From contig VXBP01007514.1 of assembly GCA_013400115.1 (NCBI GenBank), positions 1 to 64,000 on the forward strand: 64,000 nucleotides of DNA. Reading direction: 5' to 3'. The notes below the pieces were generated by a model. The model saw nothing but the letters and a program-made list of their open reading frames with translations, made no database searches and was not told the DNA's origin. Each line of letters opens with the position of its first letter. The stretch's first letter is position 1. This DNA is from Rhinopomastus cyanomelas (Eukaryota > Chordata > Aves > Bucerotiformes > Rhinopomastidae). Below, piece after piece: positions 54,618-64,000 of this stretch. The translations under genes and the position numbers were made by a program.

Positions 54618-54733
54618 ATTGATATGTTCCTGTGCAGCTTGGTCTAGGTGGTCCTGCTCTAGCAGGGGGATTGGACTACATGATCTTTCGAGGTCCCTTC
54701 CAATCCCTAATGATTCTATGAGTCTATGATTCA
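54618..54733 (+). mobile_element. CR1 3' UTR, family A
   Basis: atatgttcctgtgcagcttg, gtggtcctgctctagcaggg, catgatctttcgaggtccct, tail gattctatgagtctatgatt. Confidence 0.94.
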
Positions 54734-54840
54734 TTTGATAAAAGAAGATCAAAACAAAGATGTGTAGGTCCTGCAGTGCTGTGTGGACACCCCTGCCCAG
54801 AGCTACTTGTCCAGCAATAGAGCCCAGTCATCACCTTTCA

Positions 54841-55070
54841 CATAGAATAGCCTGGGTTGGAAGAGACCTCAAAAAGGCATCTAGTCCAACCCTGCTGCAA
54901 CTAACAGGGCCATCACTTGCCCAAAGTCCTGTCCAGCCTGACTTTGAATGGCTTCAGCAATGAGGCCTCAACTCCCTCCCTAGGCAACATGTTTCAGTGT
55001 TCAGCCGCCCTCCTGCTAAAGAACTTCTTCCAAACATCCAGTTTCAATCTGCCCCTCTCTAAGATGAAGC
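54841..55070 (-). mobile_element. CR1 3' end, family E-like, antisense
   Basis: catagaatagcctgggttgg, ggcatctagtccaaccctgc, gtcctgtccagcctgacttt, ctccctccctaggcaacatg, tgctaaagaacttcttccaa. Confidence 0.9.
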
Positions 55071-56225
55071 CACAGCTCTCTCAGCAACGCTGGCTGCTTG
55101 TTCTTCCCTTTTCTAAACCTTTGAACCTCACATGTGGTGCAAAAGCAGCTTGAGCTGACTCAGAAACTCACTTTCCACCAGCCCTTCTGCTCTGGTTTGA
55201 GCACCAGGGTCCCTAGTGCTGCTGTTTCTCTTACTTTGCTTCATCAGGTTGCTCCTTTCCTCCTCACATTCTCCTGATTACAGCTTCCACCTCACCACCA
55301 GCATCACCCCCATGACCTGTGCTTGAGGGAAAGGCTGGGAAACAGTGTTGGGATCTGCTTGCAGATGGCTTTGGGGCAGTTGAATTTCTGATCATCGTTG
55401 ATGTCGTGTAATTACGTTGCCAGTAAGACCCGCAGGAGGAGCAGGGAGCTGTTGCACCGCTGTGAGCTGCGAACGCAGACACTGGAAACCCCAGTCTGAG
55501 TGTGGTGGGTGATAATTAAAAGACATGCTTGGGTCTAAGGGCCAGGGAAGCTGAGGGAGATCTGATGCTGCTCCGAGGGACCGCTCTGAACCTCCTCCTG
55601 GCAGCAATGAATCTGGTTTTAGGGGGATGCGTAAGGCCAGTGCCTGTCCTGATGCAAATTGCCCTTCCGTGCATCCTCGTTGCTGTGACTGGAGGCTGGG
55701 AGTCATCTCCTGCCTCCCTCCAACCTCCCCAAAATTAAATGTATCTGGCAGAAAGATCCCTACGGAACTCCAGGGCCCTGCTGGTGCTCACTCAAGTAGG
55801 AGCATAGAGGGTTTGCTATGCAGTCTGTGGGGCACAGACAATTTGTAGGGTGCTACAGGACTCAGCAAAACCAGGCTCCTCTGTTGTTGCAAAGCAAGTG
55901 CTGCAAATGTCTCCCTCAGAAGAGCCCCAGAGGTGTCTCTGGAGCAGAGGGGTGATCTGGGAGCTCCTCCTGCTGCCTTTGAGGGGTGGGAAGAAGTTAA
56001 CTGGCCTCTTGAGCAGCGATGTGGTTCCTGCTCTGGTTGTGGGGTGTGGCAGTGGGTGTTTCTCCCTGGAGCATTTCTAGATGCAAATGGAGAGCAGCAG
56101 AAGGGGAATGGGAAATGGAAGAACCCATTGTAAACCCTCAAGGCACTGCAGAGCTGAAGTCTCAGCGCCCCAGTGAAAGCTGGAGTCTGCGACAATGAAC
56201 TTCAGGCAGTAAAAATCATCCATGA
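55071..56225. other. Unique DNA, no feature recognised
   Basis: 1.15 kb with only chance frames on both strands (55392-55848, 55788-56195). Confidence 0.5.
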
Positions 56226-56320
56226 GGACAAAGACCTGGTCTAGTGGTGAACTTGGCAGATTGGACTTGATGATCTCAAGCGTCTCTTCCAACCTGAGTG
56301 ATACTGATTCTGTGTTTCTG
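56226..56320 (+). mobile_element. Short CR1 3' end
   Basis: gacaaagacctggtctagtg, aacttggcagattggacttg, gatctcaagcgtctcttcca, tail gatactgattctgtgtttct. Confidence 0.85.
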
Positions 56321-56536
56321 AGGAGCTTTTAATCCCCAACTCTATTTCAAACATTCCATATAAGGTCACCCCTTGTGAGCTGGTGCCTGGCAGTGGATAC
56401 CCAGCAGCATCCCCAGTTTCTCTTGGAAAACTGCAGAAACGTTTTCGTCTCTCACTCCTCCACCCTGAATTTGCCACCCACAATCTCATCTCTTAAAATG
56501 ACATCTTGACAATGGTGATGTCACCATTGGTCAGAG

Positions 56537-56712
56537 CCTGGACTGTACTGCCCAGGGCAGCAGTGGAGTCCCCATCCCTGGAGGTGTTGAAGGACAGCCT
56601 GGCTGTGGCTCTTAGTGCCCTGGTCTGGCAGATCAGGTGATATTAGGTCCTGGGCTGGGCTGGCTGAGCTCAGAGGGCTTTTCCAGCCTCAGTCATTCTG
56701 GGACTCTGTGAT
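56537..56712 (+). mobile_element. CR1 3' end
   Basis: cctggactgtactgcccagg, tggagtccccatccctggag, gccctggtctggcagatcag, gagggcttttccagcctcag, tail cattctgggactctgtgat. Confidence 0.85.
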
Positions 56713-57060
56713 TAGTGTTTGCCAGGGATGGAGGTAGTCTCTGTAAGCCTGGGACACTGTTTGCACAGCACCCAGCACCAGAGCATCTCAGCCTTGTTAC
56801 CTTAACAAGTGCTTCCACCATATAAATATTTTAAGTATAATCAACAATTATGACCACGTTTCTTGGGTGGCTGCACACAGCAAGGGAATTTGGAATTCAT
56901 TTCCCATGGGTATTCAGGCTTCAAGTTCACTTTCTGTGGAAATTCAGGCTAATAAAACTCCAGTGCGTGGAAAGAGAGCTGCGGAGAGGTTTAAATAGAA
57001 CGAGAGCAGATTTGCTTAGGAGTTCAAATGAGTGTTCGACAGCTTCATAGCATTTTTAAA
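56713..57060. other. Unique DNA, no feature recognised
   Basis: Nothing recognised. Confidence 0.45.
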
Positions 57061-57720
57061 TATCATAGAATGTTAGGGGTTGGAAGGGACCCCTAGAGAT
57101 CATCTAGTACAAGCCCCCTGCCAGAGCAGGATCCTGTAGATCAGGTCACACAGGAACATCTGGGCAGGGGTTTGAAAGTCTCCAGAGCAGGAGACTCTGC
57201 AACCTCTCTGGGCAGCCTGGGCCAGGGCTCCGTCATTCTCACAGGGAAAGTTTTTCAACATGTTGAGCCTGAACTTCCAGCATTCCAGCTTATCCTCATT
57301 ATTCCTTGTCCTGTTACTGGGCACCACTGACAAGAGTCTGATCCCTTCCTCTTGACCCCCACTCCTCAGATATTTAGAGACAGCAGTGAGATCCCTCTCA
57401 GCCTTCTCCTCTCCAGACTCAACAGCCCCAGCTCTCTCAGTGTTTCCTCGTAGGGCAGATGCTTGGGTCCCTTCATCATCCTCGCTGGACTCTCTGCAGT
57501 AGATCCCAGTCTCTCTTGAACTGGGGAGCCCAGAACTGGACACAGTTGTCCAGGTGTGGTCTCAGCAGGACAGAGAACAGAGGATGGAGAACCTCCCCAG
57601 ACACTTTTCTTGATGTACTCCAGGAGCCCACTGGCCGCCTTGGCCACAGGGGCACATTGCTGTCCCCTGGGGAACTCACTGTCCACTAGGACTCCAAGGT
57701 CTTTCTCCATGCTGCTGCTT
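57061..57720 (-). mobile_element. CR1 LINE, family A, antisense
   Basis: Minus frames: MEKDLGVLVDSEFPRGQQCA, PVAKAASGLLEYIKKSV, LRPHLDNCVQFWAPQFKRD, LRELGLLSLERRRLRG, VVPSNRTRNNEDKLECWKF and FLCDLI end. UTR inverted ctgccagagcaggatcctgt. Confidence 0.94.
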
Positions 57721-57841
57721 AATTGTCCCTATTTTCTGCAAAAAGATTATTTTATCTTCTCTCTCCAAGGAAATTGTGTGTTCCTGGGGTGCCGTATACG
57801 GTCGGTCCCATGTACTAATGAGAAGTTTCACATGTAGTGAG

Positions 57842-58311
57842 TAAAGGACATGGAGCTGCTGGAGGGTGTCCAGCATAGAACAACAAGGATGATGAAGGAA
57901 GTGAAGCACCTCCCTTATGAGGAAAGGCTGAGGGAGCTGGGTCTCTTGAGCTTGGAGGAGACTGAGGAGTGACCTCATTAATGTCTATAAATATGTGAAG
58001 GGTGGGTCTCAGGAGGATGGAGCCAGGCTCTGCTCAGTGTCATCTAGTGATAGGACAAGGAGCAATGGGTGTAAGCTGGAACAGAGGAGGTTCCACGTAA
58101 ATACCAGAAGGAACTTCTTTACGGTGAGGGTGCCAGAGCACTGGAAGGGGCTGCCCAGGGAGGTTGTGGAGGCTCCTTCACTGGAGATGTTTAAGACCCG
58201 TGTGGAAGTGTTCCTGTGTGACTTGGTCTAGGTGATCCTGCTGTTGCAGGCGGATTGGACTAGATGATCCTTCAAGGTCCCTTCCAATTCCTAATTATTC
58301 TATGATTCTAT
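57842..58311 (+). mobile_element. CR1 LINE, family A, well preserved
   Basis: ggacatggagctgctggagg, gaggaaaggctgagggagct. The frame 57995-58231 reads QEDGARLCSVSSSDRTRSNG, QRRFHVNTRRNFFTVRVPEH, LPREVVEAPSLEMF, FLCDLV-stop. UTR gatcctgctgttgcaggcgg, tail attattctatgattctatg. Confidence 0.95.
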
Positions 58312-59239
58312 GTGCTGGAAACCTTGTTTATCCTCAGGAAAAGTCTCTACTAGACCTTCATGAGTTACCACCATCCCGTTGAGCGTCTGTGTTTCAACTC
58401 ATCCTGCAGTTCAAGGCGGGGGCTTTTCCAGTTAGAACCCCTGTTCCTGATGAAATGCAGTGGAGTCACAAGCAAATTCCTGATCTCTTCTTTATCAACC
58501 CCCTTTACAGCTGGGTCCATCCTCACGAAACTAAACTTTTCTGAACAGGATTCGGGTGCCCTACTGCTGGGCTCTCTGGTTTCTCCCATTTTCAAAGCCA
58601 CCGATTCCAGACCCTGATCCTGAAACCGTTCTTTTCGTCCGATTTTCTTCACTCGTCTTCCACCCACATCTGCCCTCGGATGCCAGAGACGCTGCCTCTT
58701 CACACATTTGGAAGGACTTGGGGGTCATCGCAGCTTCTAGTTCCCTGAGGAAGAGGTAGCAGTGTTTTGACATCTTCGCTGGATTTCTATCCTAGAACTT
58801 AAAGAGGTGCAAATGAGCAATAATTAATATTTTCGTTAAAAAAGTGTCTAGACATTAGAGCTGAGAACAGGCTAATGATGCAGCTGCTCTCCATAAAATA
58901 CTCCGAGGTAGATCCAGACCACTTGCTTTCTTTTAAACCAGAAAAGAGAATGTTTCGTGGGGACAAAAAATACAGTGATTTAATGGACGTGAAACGAGGG
59001 TAGTTGCTAATTGTGGAGCTGCACATGAGGCAAGTCTTTATCTCGAGGTGAGCCAGTCTGGCATGGATTATGAGCCATTTGGTTCACCAGGAGATCATCA
59101 GAAGGGAAGAAAATCAGCCAAAAAGTCTTAAATCACTTCTTGTACTTGTCCATACCCTTTGACTATCCAGGGGTGGGAGGGACAGAGCATCTCCCATCTC
59201 ACTGTGAGTCTGCCCTGACGTTTAGAGCAAACTCCTCCC
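58312..59239. other. Unique DNA, no gene supported
   Basis: A pyrimidine tract ending accccctttacag at 58510 precedes a short open stretch ending TDSRP-stop, and a 112-codon frame lies on the other strand (58365-58703). Neither has a donor, family match or coding composition. Confidence 0.45.
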
Positions 59240-59485
59240 CAGAAATTGTGGGGAGGCCTTGGAACAGGCTGCCCAGGACCGAGAGGGTGGAGGCACCATC
59301 CCTGGAGGGGTTCAACAACTGGGCAGTCAGAGTGTTTGAGGAGAGGGGTTAGCGGTTGGGGGTGGTAGGGCAGATGGTTGAACTGGATGATCTTGGAGGT
59401 CTTTTCCAACCCTGATGATCTTGAAGGTCTTTTCCAACCTGGGTGATCTTGGATGTCTTTTCCAGCCTTGATGAGTCTGTGATTT
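59240..59485 (+). mobile_element. CR1 3' end, family B, with tripled terminus
   Basis: Frame GRPWNRLPRTERVEAPSLEG, FNNWAVRVFEERG-stop at 59352. The UTR end is repeated three times (59386-59469) before the tail gatgagtctgtgattt. Confidence 0.94.
59386..59469. repeat. 3 x 28-bp tandem repeat of the CR1 3' terminal unit
   Basis: gatgatcttggaggtctttt-ccaaccct at 59386, gatgatcttgaaggtctttt-ccaacctg at 59414, ggtgatcttggatgtctttt-ccagcctt at 59442. Exact period 28. Confidence 0.95.
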
Positions 59486-59731
59486 GCTCTAGGAATATAA
59501 AGATGGAATTTACAAACAGTTCCATGGGCTTTTGTTCCCATATCCTTGTGTCTGGCACCATGACAGAGTGAGGTTTCCCCAGCCAACCCTGTGATGCCCA
59601 CACCTCTCAGCTCATCAGGTTTGAGGTCCTACATTCTTTCAAGCATCATGTCCGTCCTTGGGCCTCTATCAGTATGAGGATCCACACTCAATGCCCCCAA
59701 AAAAGTTGTCTGTAGGCCCTGGAAATTAATA

Positions 59732-60219
59732 ATGGAGCCCCCAACACCAAAAGGACAAGTAGCTGTTGGAGCAAGTCCAGAGGAGGTCATGAGGATGCTC
59801 AGGACTGGAGTCCCTCTGCTCTGGGAACAGGCTGAAGGAGTTGGGGCTGTCCACCCTCAAGAGGAGAAGGCTCTGGAGGTACCTTCTAGTGTCATTCCCA
59901 CCCCTGAAAGGGACTGTCAGAAGGCTGGGGAGGACTGTTCCCAAGGAACAGGAAACGATAGGATGAGGGGTCATGGTTTGGAGCTGGAAAAGGGCAGAGT
60001 GAGGCTGGACAGGAGGGAAAAGTTGTTGAATCTGAGGGTAGGGGTTCCCTGGAACAGTCTGTCCAGAGAGGTGCTGGAGGCCCCATCCCTGGAGCCATTC
60101 CACGTCACGCTGGATGGGGCTGTGGGCAACCTGGTCTGGGGAGTGCTGGCCCTGCTTGGTGTAGGGGCGTTGAAGTGGATGCCCTTTGGAGGTCCCTTCC
60201 AACCTTATGATTCCATGAA
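59732..60219 (+). mobile_element. CR1 LINE, family D
   Basis: QAEGVGAVHPQEEKALEVPS, NDRMRGHGLELEKGRVRLDR, REKLLNLRVGVPWNSLSREV, APSLEPFHVTLDGAVGNLVW in one 167-codon frame that continues past the usual end. UTR ggaggtcccttccaacctta, tail tgattccatgaat. Confidence 0.94.
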
Positions 60220-60524
60220 TAAAACCCTGCCCTAGACAATCACTGCTTTAGGAAGTCCCTGACTTAATAGGATAAACGTTTTGCCCTCACACCAGCCACG
60301 GCACCGTGGGCATTGGAAAAATTAAATGCACTGGTGCAGCTCTAGATCTACATCTCTGTGTCCATAAAGCACTCTTGACAGCGAGCAGACACCAGAGCTT
60401 GGCTGTTGTCCTGCTCCATTTAATTTCCATCAAGAGGTTTTGTATGTGTCACCTTAAAATCCCTCTGCCACCCGTCCTACATGCTCTGTTATTCCAGTGT
60501 GGTCCTGAAGACCTTTGGGGTGAT

Positions 60525-60730
60525 GAACCTCCTGGTACCCGCAGAACCTCCTGGTACCCATAGAAGCACCTGGTGCCTGTAGAACTGACTGGTACCCGTA
60601 GAACCTCCTGGTACATGTAGAACCCCTTGGTACCCACAGAATCTTTTGGTTCTCAACCCTCCAGGTACCCACAAACCCTCCTGGTAGCTACAAAACCTCC
60701 TGTACCGACAGATCCTCCTGGTCCACTGGA
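60525..60730. repeat. 19-bp minisatellite, about 11 units
   Basis: Unit gaacctcctggtacccgta starts at 60525, 60544, 60563, 60582, 60601, 60620 and 60639 with strict 19-bp spacing. One shortened unit (60654) follows, then three more near 60673, 60692 and 60711. Units differ at several positions, so the array is not newly made. Confidence 0.93.
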
Positions 60731-61667
60731 GCTTCCAAGTTATTTAGAGTTTTCTGGAATCCATCCAGCTGTGCTTTTAAAAATTAGGGTTTGTGTAGCA
60801 TTTTGCATCCTTTTTTCTTCAGACATCCTTCTCTATTTCCCCTGACTGAGCACCCTCTCTCCAGTAACTCCCATCTCCTTTCCCTCAGATCCCTCTCGCT
60901 CCACCAAGCCTTTGTTTGAAGGCATCTCCCTCTGCACTGGGGGAGAAAGCTTCCCCACTTTTCATGGAAAGCTGTTAATAGCAGTAATGTTAATATTAAT
61001 GAGGGTGACCCGAGTTAGCTAAAGAGCCAGATAACACTTCAATCCTCTCTAACAGAGGACTGAGCTCCTCCTGGTGCACCAGCTGGTGACCAGGGCCATC
61101 CATCTGGGACCACAGATTGCTCCCAGCAGCAGCTGGGATTCAGACAGAGGGAACTGGGTCTGGCTGGTCAACGTCTCCGGTTTTCCCCAGAAGTGTAGGA
61201 ACGCATAAGGAATCCCCGACAGTCTGGAGACTGCCCCAGGCACTGGCTGCCCTGGGTAGGAGGAGGAGCTGCAGCCTGGGAGGTGGGGGCCTGGCTGCCT
61301 GGAGCTCCCACACACAAGGGAAAAATGTGGGAATGATGGGCATCATTTTAGATGATTTTCACTGTCGTTTATCAGCAGAGTAAAAAGCCCAAGTGAGTTG
61401 ACAACATCTCCACTTGATCTCTGCCTTGAACTGACTTACAGCCAGACTTTCCTCAAAGGCTGCTAATTGCTTCGGTATCGATTTTTATACCGAGATGCTT
61501 CATCGCGCTGTGTGTTTGGGGGGGTTTTAGGTAGTTAGGTTTTTTAAGTAATCTGTTTCAATAGTTAAGTGGATTTTATTTGAAGTAGTGTGTCCCTTGC
61601 CAATGGGGGAACACAGGGCTGGGGGGTCACAGTGGGGTAAATCAGCCTTCAGCACGTCGCATTAAAA
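60731..61667. other. Unique DNA, no feature recognised
   Basis: Chance frames on both strands at 61049-61383, no splice borders. Confidence 0.5.
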
Positions 61668-62247
61668 ATTCACAGAATCCCAGAATGTGAGGGCTTGGAA
61701 GGGACCTCTAGAGATCATCCAGCTCACCCTGCCAGAGCAGGAAAGATCCCCTAGATCAGATCACACAGGAACATCCTGGGGCAGGGTGGTTGGAAGTCGC
61801 CAGAGCAGGAGACTCCACACCTGCTCTGGGCAGCATGTGCTCCATCACCCTCACAGGGTGATGTTCCTGTGCGACTGGATCTAGGTGATCCTGCTGTGGC
61901 GGGGGGATTGGACTAGATGATTTTTCAAGGTCCCTTCCAAACCCTAATGTTCTGTGATTCTGTGTGACCTTAAGACAGTATTAGAGGGAGATAACAAATC
62001 ACAGCCCTCTCACCTTCCCTTTTGTTTCCATAGAACCTTCTCTGCTCCAGCCTGTCCCCATTGCCTATCCCTGGACACCCCTGAGCAGAGCCTGGCTCCA
62101 TCCTTCTGACACCCACCCTTCCCATGTTGGTCAACATTCCTGAGATCACCCCTCAGCCTCCTCTTCTCCCTGCTGAAGAGACCCAGCTCCCTCAGCCTTT
62201 CCTCAGCAGGGAGATGCTCCTCTCCATCATCTCTGTGACTCTGCACA
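61668..62247 (-). mobile_element. CR1 LINE, family A, antisense, split by a younger CR1
   Basis: Part 1 (61668-61860): attcacagaatcccagaatg, cctctagagatcatccagct, cgccagagcaggagactcca. Part 2 (about 62012-62247): tcccttttgtttccatagaa, minus frame ERLRELGLFSREKRRLRGDL, RNVDQHGKGGCQKDGARLCS. 61965-62011 between the insertion and part 2 is unassigned. Confidence 0.9.
61861..61964 (+). mobile_element. CR1 3' UTR, family A, nested
   Basis: atgttcctgtgcgactggat, gtgatcctgctgtggcgggg, tagatgatttttcaaggtcc, tail tgttctgtgattctgtg. Confidence 0.94.
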
Positions 62248-63111
62248 TGCTGAACCTCCTCTCCTTCACTCTGTGGACTTCTCCATTCCTGCTTTCATCT
62301 CAGGATTATTTGAGAGGCCTGAATGACACTCAAGATCTCATCTCCCAAATGTTAAACAGCTACATTTCTCTTTCCCTTCCATTTCTAGGATGCTCCAGCT
62401 GACTCTTCACATAGGATCCCATTTCTAGGTTTGTGTATTGGGGGGCTGTTCTTCCAGGTGTTTTGCCAACAGCATTTACTGCCACAGTTGAAAAAAACTG
62501 TGTCCAAATGTCCACTCCTGCCTTCTGCCCAGTTTAGGGCCACTGGTGTTGCCTGTTGGCTGCCAGGCTAAAGCATCTAGAAGGTCATGCAAATTCAAAG
62601 GCGTCTGGATTTCACCGTGTCTCTCGCTGATGTGAAATCTTCTTAGGAATTGACTTTGCTGGACAAAGAAGCTGTCAGCTGGGTGCTGGTGCTGTTTTAA
62701 TGATAAGGTAGATTGACTCCCCCCTCATCGTGTCATCATCGTTGCCAAAGGAAACAGAGAGGCAACCCATAATCACCTTTCCTGCATCTGTCCCACTAAC
62801 ACCTCATTTAAGTGAGTATTTGGCTGCTGATTGATCAGAGGGCTTTTTTCACAGCATCTACTACCCTGCTATCTAAGAGCTTCAAAATCTCCCCCTTCGT
62901 TCGAGTTTTCATATGATCCTTGTAATAGTGTCTGGCGAATCAGCTCTGCATAGTCTCTGCAGAGCTCCAGCTCTTCCCTTCTGGAGAGGACAGAGGACAT
63001 CCTTGGAGTTAGTCAGTAGACTCTGACCTCCCAAATCATCTCTGCAGTTCTGCAAAACCAAACCTTGTTTATCCCTCCCTAATTTGTGTTGGGTGGAAAT
63101 GGCATTTAGAG
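62248..63111. other. Unique DNA, no feature recognised
   Basis: Nothing recognised. Confidence 0.5.
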
Positions 63112-63395
63112 TCACAAGCTGAATTAGGTTGGAAGGGAGCTCAGGGCTCACCCTGGTACCAATCCCCTGCCATGGGCAGTGACACCTCTTAGCAGTCCAG
63201 GGTGCCCAGAGCCCCATCCAACCTGCCCTTGGAGCCTTTCAAGGATGGAGCAGCCACAGCCTCCCTGGGCATCCTGTTCCAGGGCCTCAGCACCCTCACT
63301 GGAAAGAACCTCCTTTTAAAATCTAATCTCAGTCTCCCCTCTTCTAGCTTAAAGCATCTCCCCTCGTGCTGTCACTACATTGCCTGAAGTGCTTC
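63112..63395 (-). mobile_element. CR1 LINE, family F, antisense
   Basis: gctgaattaggttggaaggg, cctgccatgggcagtgacac, tccagggtgcccagagcccc, gatggagcagccacagcctc, tcagtctcccctcttctagc. Ends near the inverted RTRG region. Confidence 0.92.
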
Positions 63396-64000
63396 CTTTT
63401 TGCTCCCTACTGCTCCCTTCCTGGAAAGATATTTGTGAGGTCCCAGCAGTTTCACAGAGCTGCCAAGCAGAGACCTCACTGCTGCTGCCAAGCGTGTGTT
63501 TACCATGAGTGCCCGTTTGGATCTGCACCCACTCTCCTTGCTCCCACCAGTGCACCCCCACTGGGTGCTGCTGAGCTGTTTTATAGTCCCCAGCTCTACT
63601 GGTGGGTCTCCACAACTTGCCAGCATTCCACCACCCACTGCTGCCAGAGGTTCCGTGTTCTGCTGAGCCACTGCTGAGCACCCACACAGTGAGCACAGTC
63701 CCTGCCAGGCAGCTCAGCTCTGAAACCACTCAGAGGGGCCAGTGCTGGAGCTCAGGGCATCCTTCTGCAGCCACCTTCTGGGGAGCTGTGGACTTGGGTC
63801 ACGTCAAGCAGGACCTTTGCTGGTGAACGACTCGTTCACTTAATCCAGTTGGTCCTTGCGTGGACCAACCAGGTGGGAGATGGGGGACACTTTGTATCCC
63901 ACAGATGACAGCTGTAGTTCATCCATGAGGAGAAACCCCACAAATCCACATTGAATCCAAGCAGTTTTATGCTAAGCAGAGACCGCAAAACTCCCAGGTA
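63396..64000. other. Unique DNA to window end, no feature recognised
   Basis: No CR1 or supported exon. The minus frame 63349-63729 (126 codons) overlaps the CR1 edge and looks like chance. Confidence 0.5.

Noticed and set aside
58365..58703. 112-codon minus frame and an opposing exon-like stretch at 58511
   Set aside because: No donor, no coding composition, frames on both strands equally open.
1..64000. Regularly recurring 20-60 bp repeats that could be mistaken for CRISPR arrays
   Set aside because: They are CR1 tails and UTRs scattered on both strands with irregular spacing in a vertebrate genome.

Overview
The window is vertebrate nuclear DNA, almost certainly from a bird. Its dominant content is CR1 LINE retrotransposon debris: about 70 separate 5'-truncated copies on both strands. 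Most carry the last part of the CR1 reverse-transcriptase protein (RTRGNG..., RLPR..VE.PSLE.F) and the short 3' UTR that ends in repeats of ATTCTATG/ATTCTGTG. Adding my own intervals gives roughly 23-24 kb of CR1, over a third of the window. That is far above a chicken-like bird. Lineages known for CR1 expansion, such as woodpeckers and relatives (Piciformes) or hornbills and hoopoes, fit best; this placement is inference. There are no bacterial-type genes, operons, CRISPR arrays, tRNA or rRNA genes, and no recognisable LTR retrovirus.

CR1 copies fall into families that I separate by their last residues and 3' UTR. A: protein ends FLCD(W/L)(I/V), UTR has gatcctgctgtggcaggggg. B: LCQGRVRLDLR and GVEAPSLEGFNN, UTR has gggcagatggttggact. 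C: RLAIRRNLFPARV or close relatives, UTR has atggttggactggatgat and tctcttccaacctgaatgat. D: GLELEKGRVRLDRRK, ends ALGN(V/I)VW. E: ends ALGNLIxLRLSLL. F: ends GxLVW, UTR derived from tcactgcccatggcaggggg. Family A is repeatedly inserted inside or onto the tails of the others and has the best-preserved reading frames, so it looks like the last active family here. Two hAT (Charlie-like) DNA transposon remnants are also present: one with a recognisable transposase C-terminus (29704-30300) and one terminal fragment set against a CR1 (13797-13857).

Layout: 1-9.7 kb has CR1 of families A, B, D and F separated by unique DNA. From 9.7 to 13.4 kb CR1 is sparse. From 13.4 to 22.4 kb CR1 is dense, with a tail-to-tail pair at 16.8 kb. 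The 22.4-24.3 kb stretch is repeat-poor and AT-rich. From 24.3 to 35.9 kb there is dense and nested CR1 plus the hAT. The 36.0-36.7, 40.1-41.4 and 46.8-48.6 kb blocks are repeat-poor and look like candidate conserved regulatory DNA; the last holds two RFX X-box matches. Downstream of that lies the best candidate for a host exon (48579-48727, + strand). From 49 to 64 kb there is dense nested CR1, several tandem-repeat expansions and a 19-bp minisatellite.

Apart from the candidate exon and a weaker one on the minus strand (37770-37880) I find no host gene. The window is most likely intronic or intergenic DNA of a large locus. Nearly all long open frames are CR1 coding remnants, their antisense shadows, or chance.
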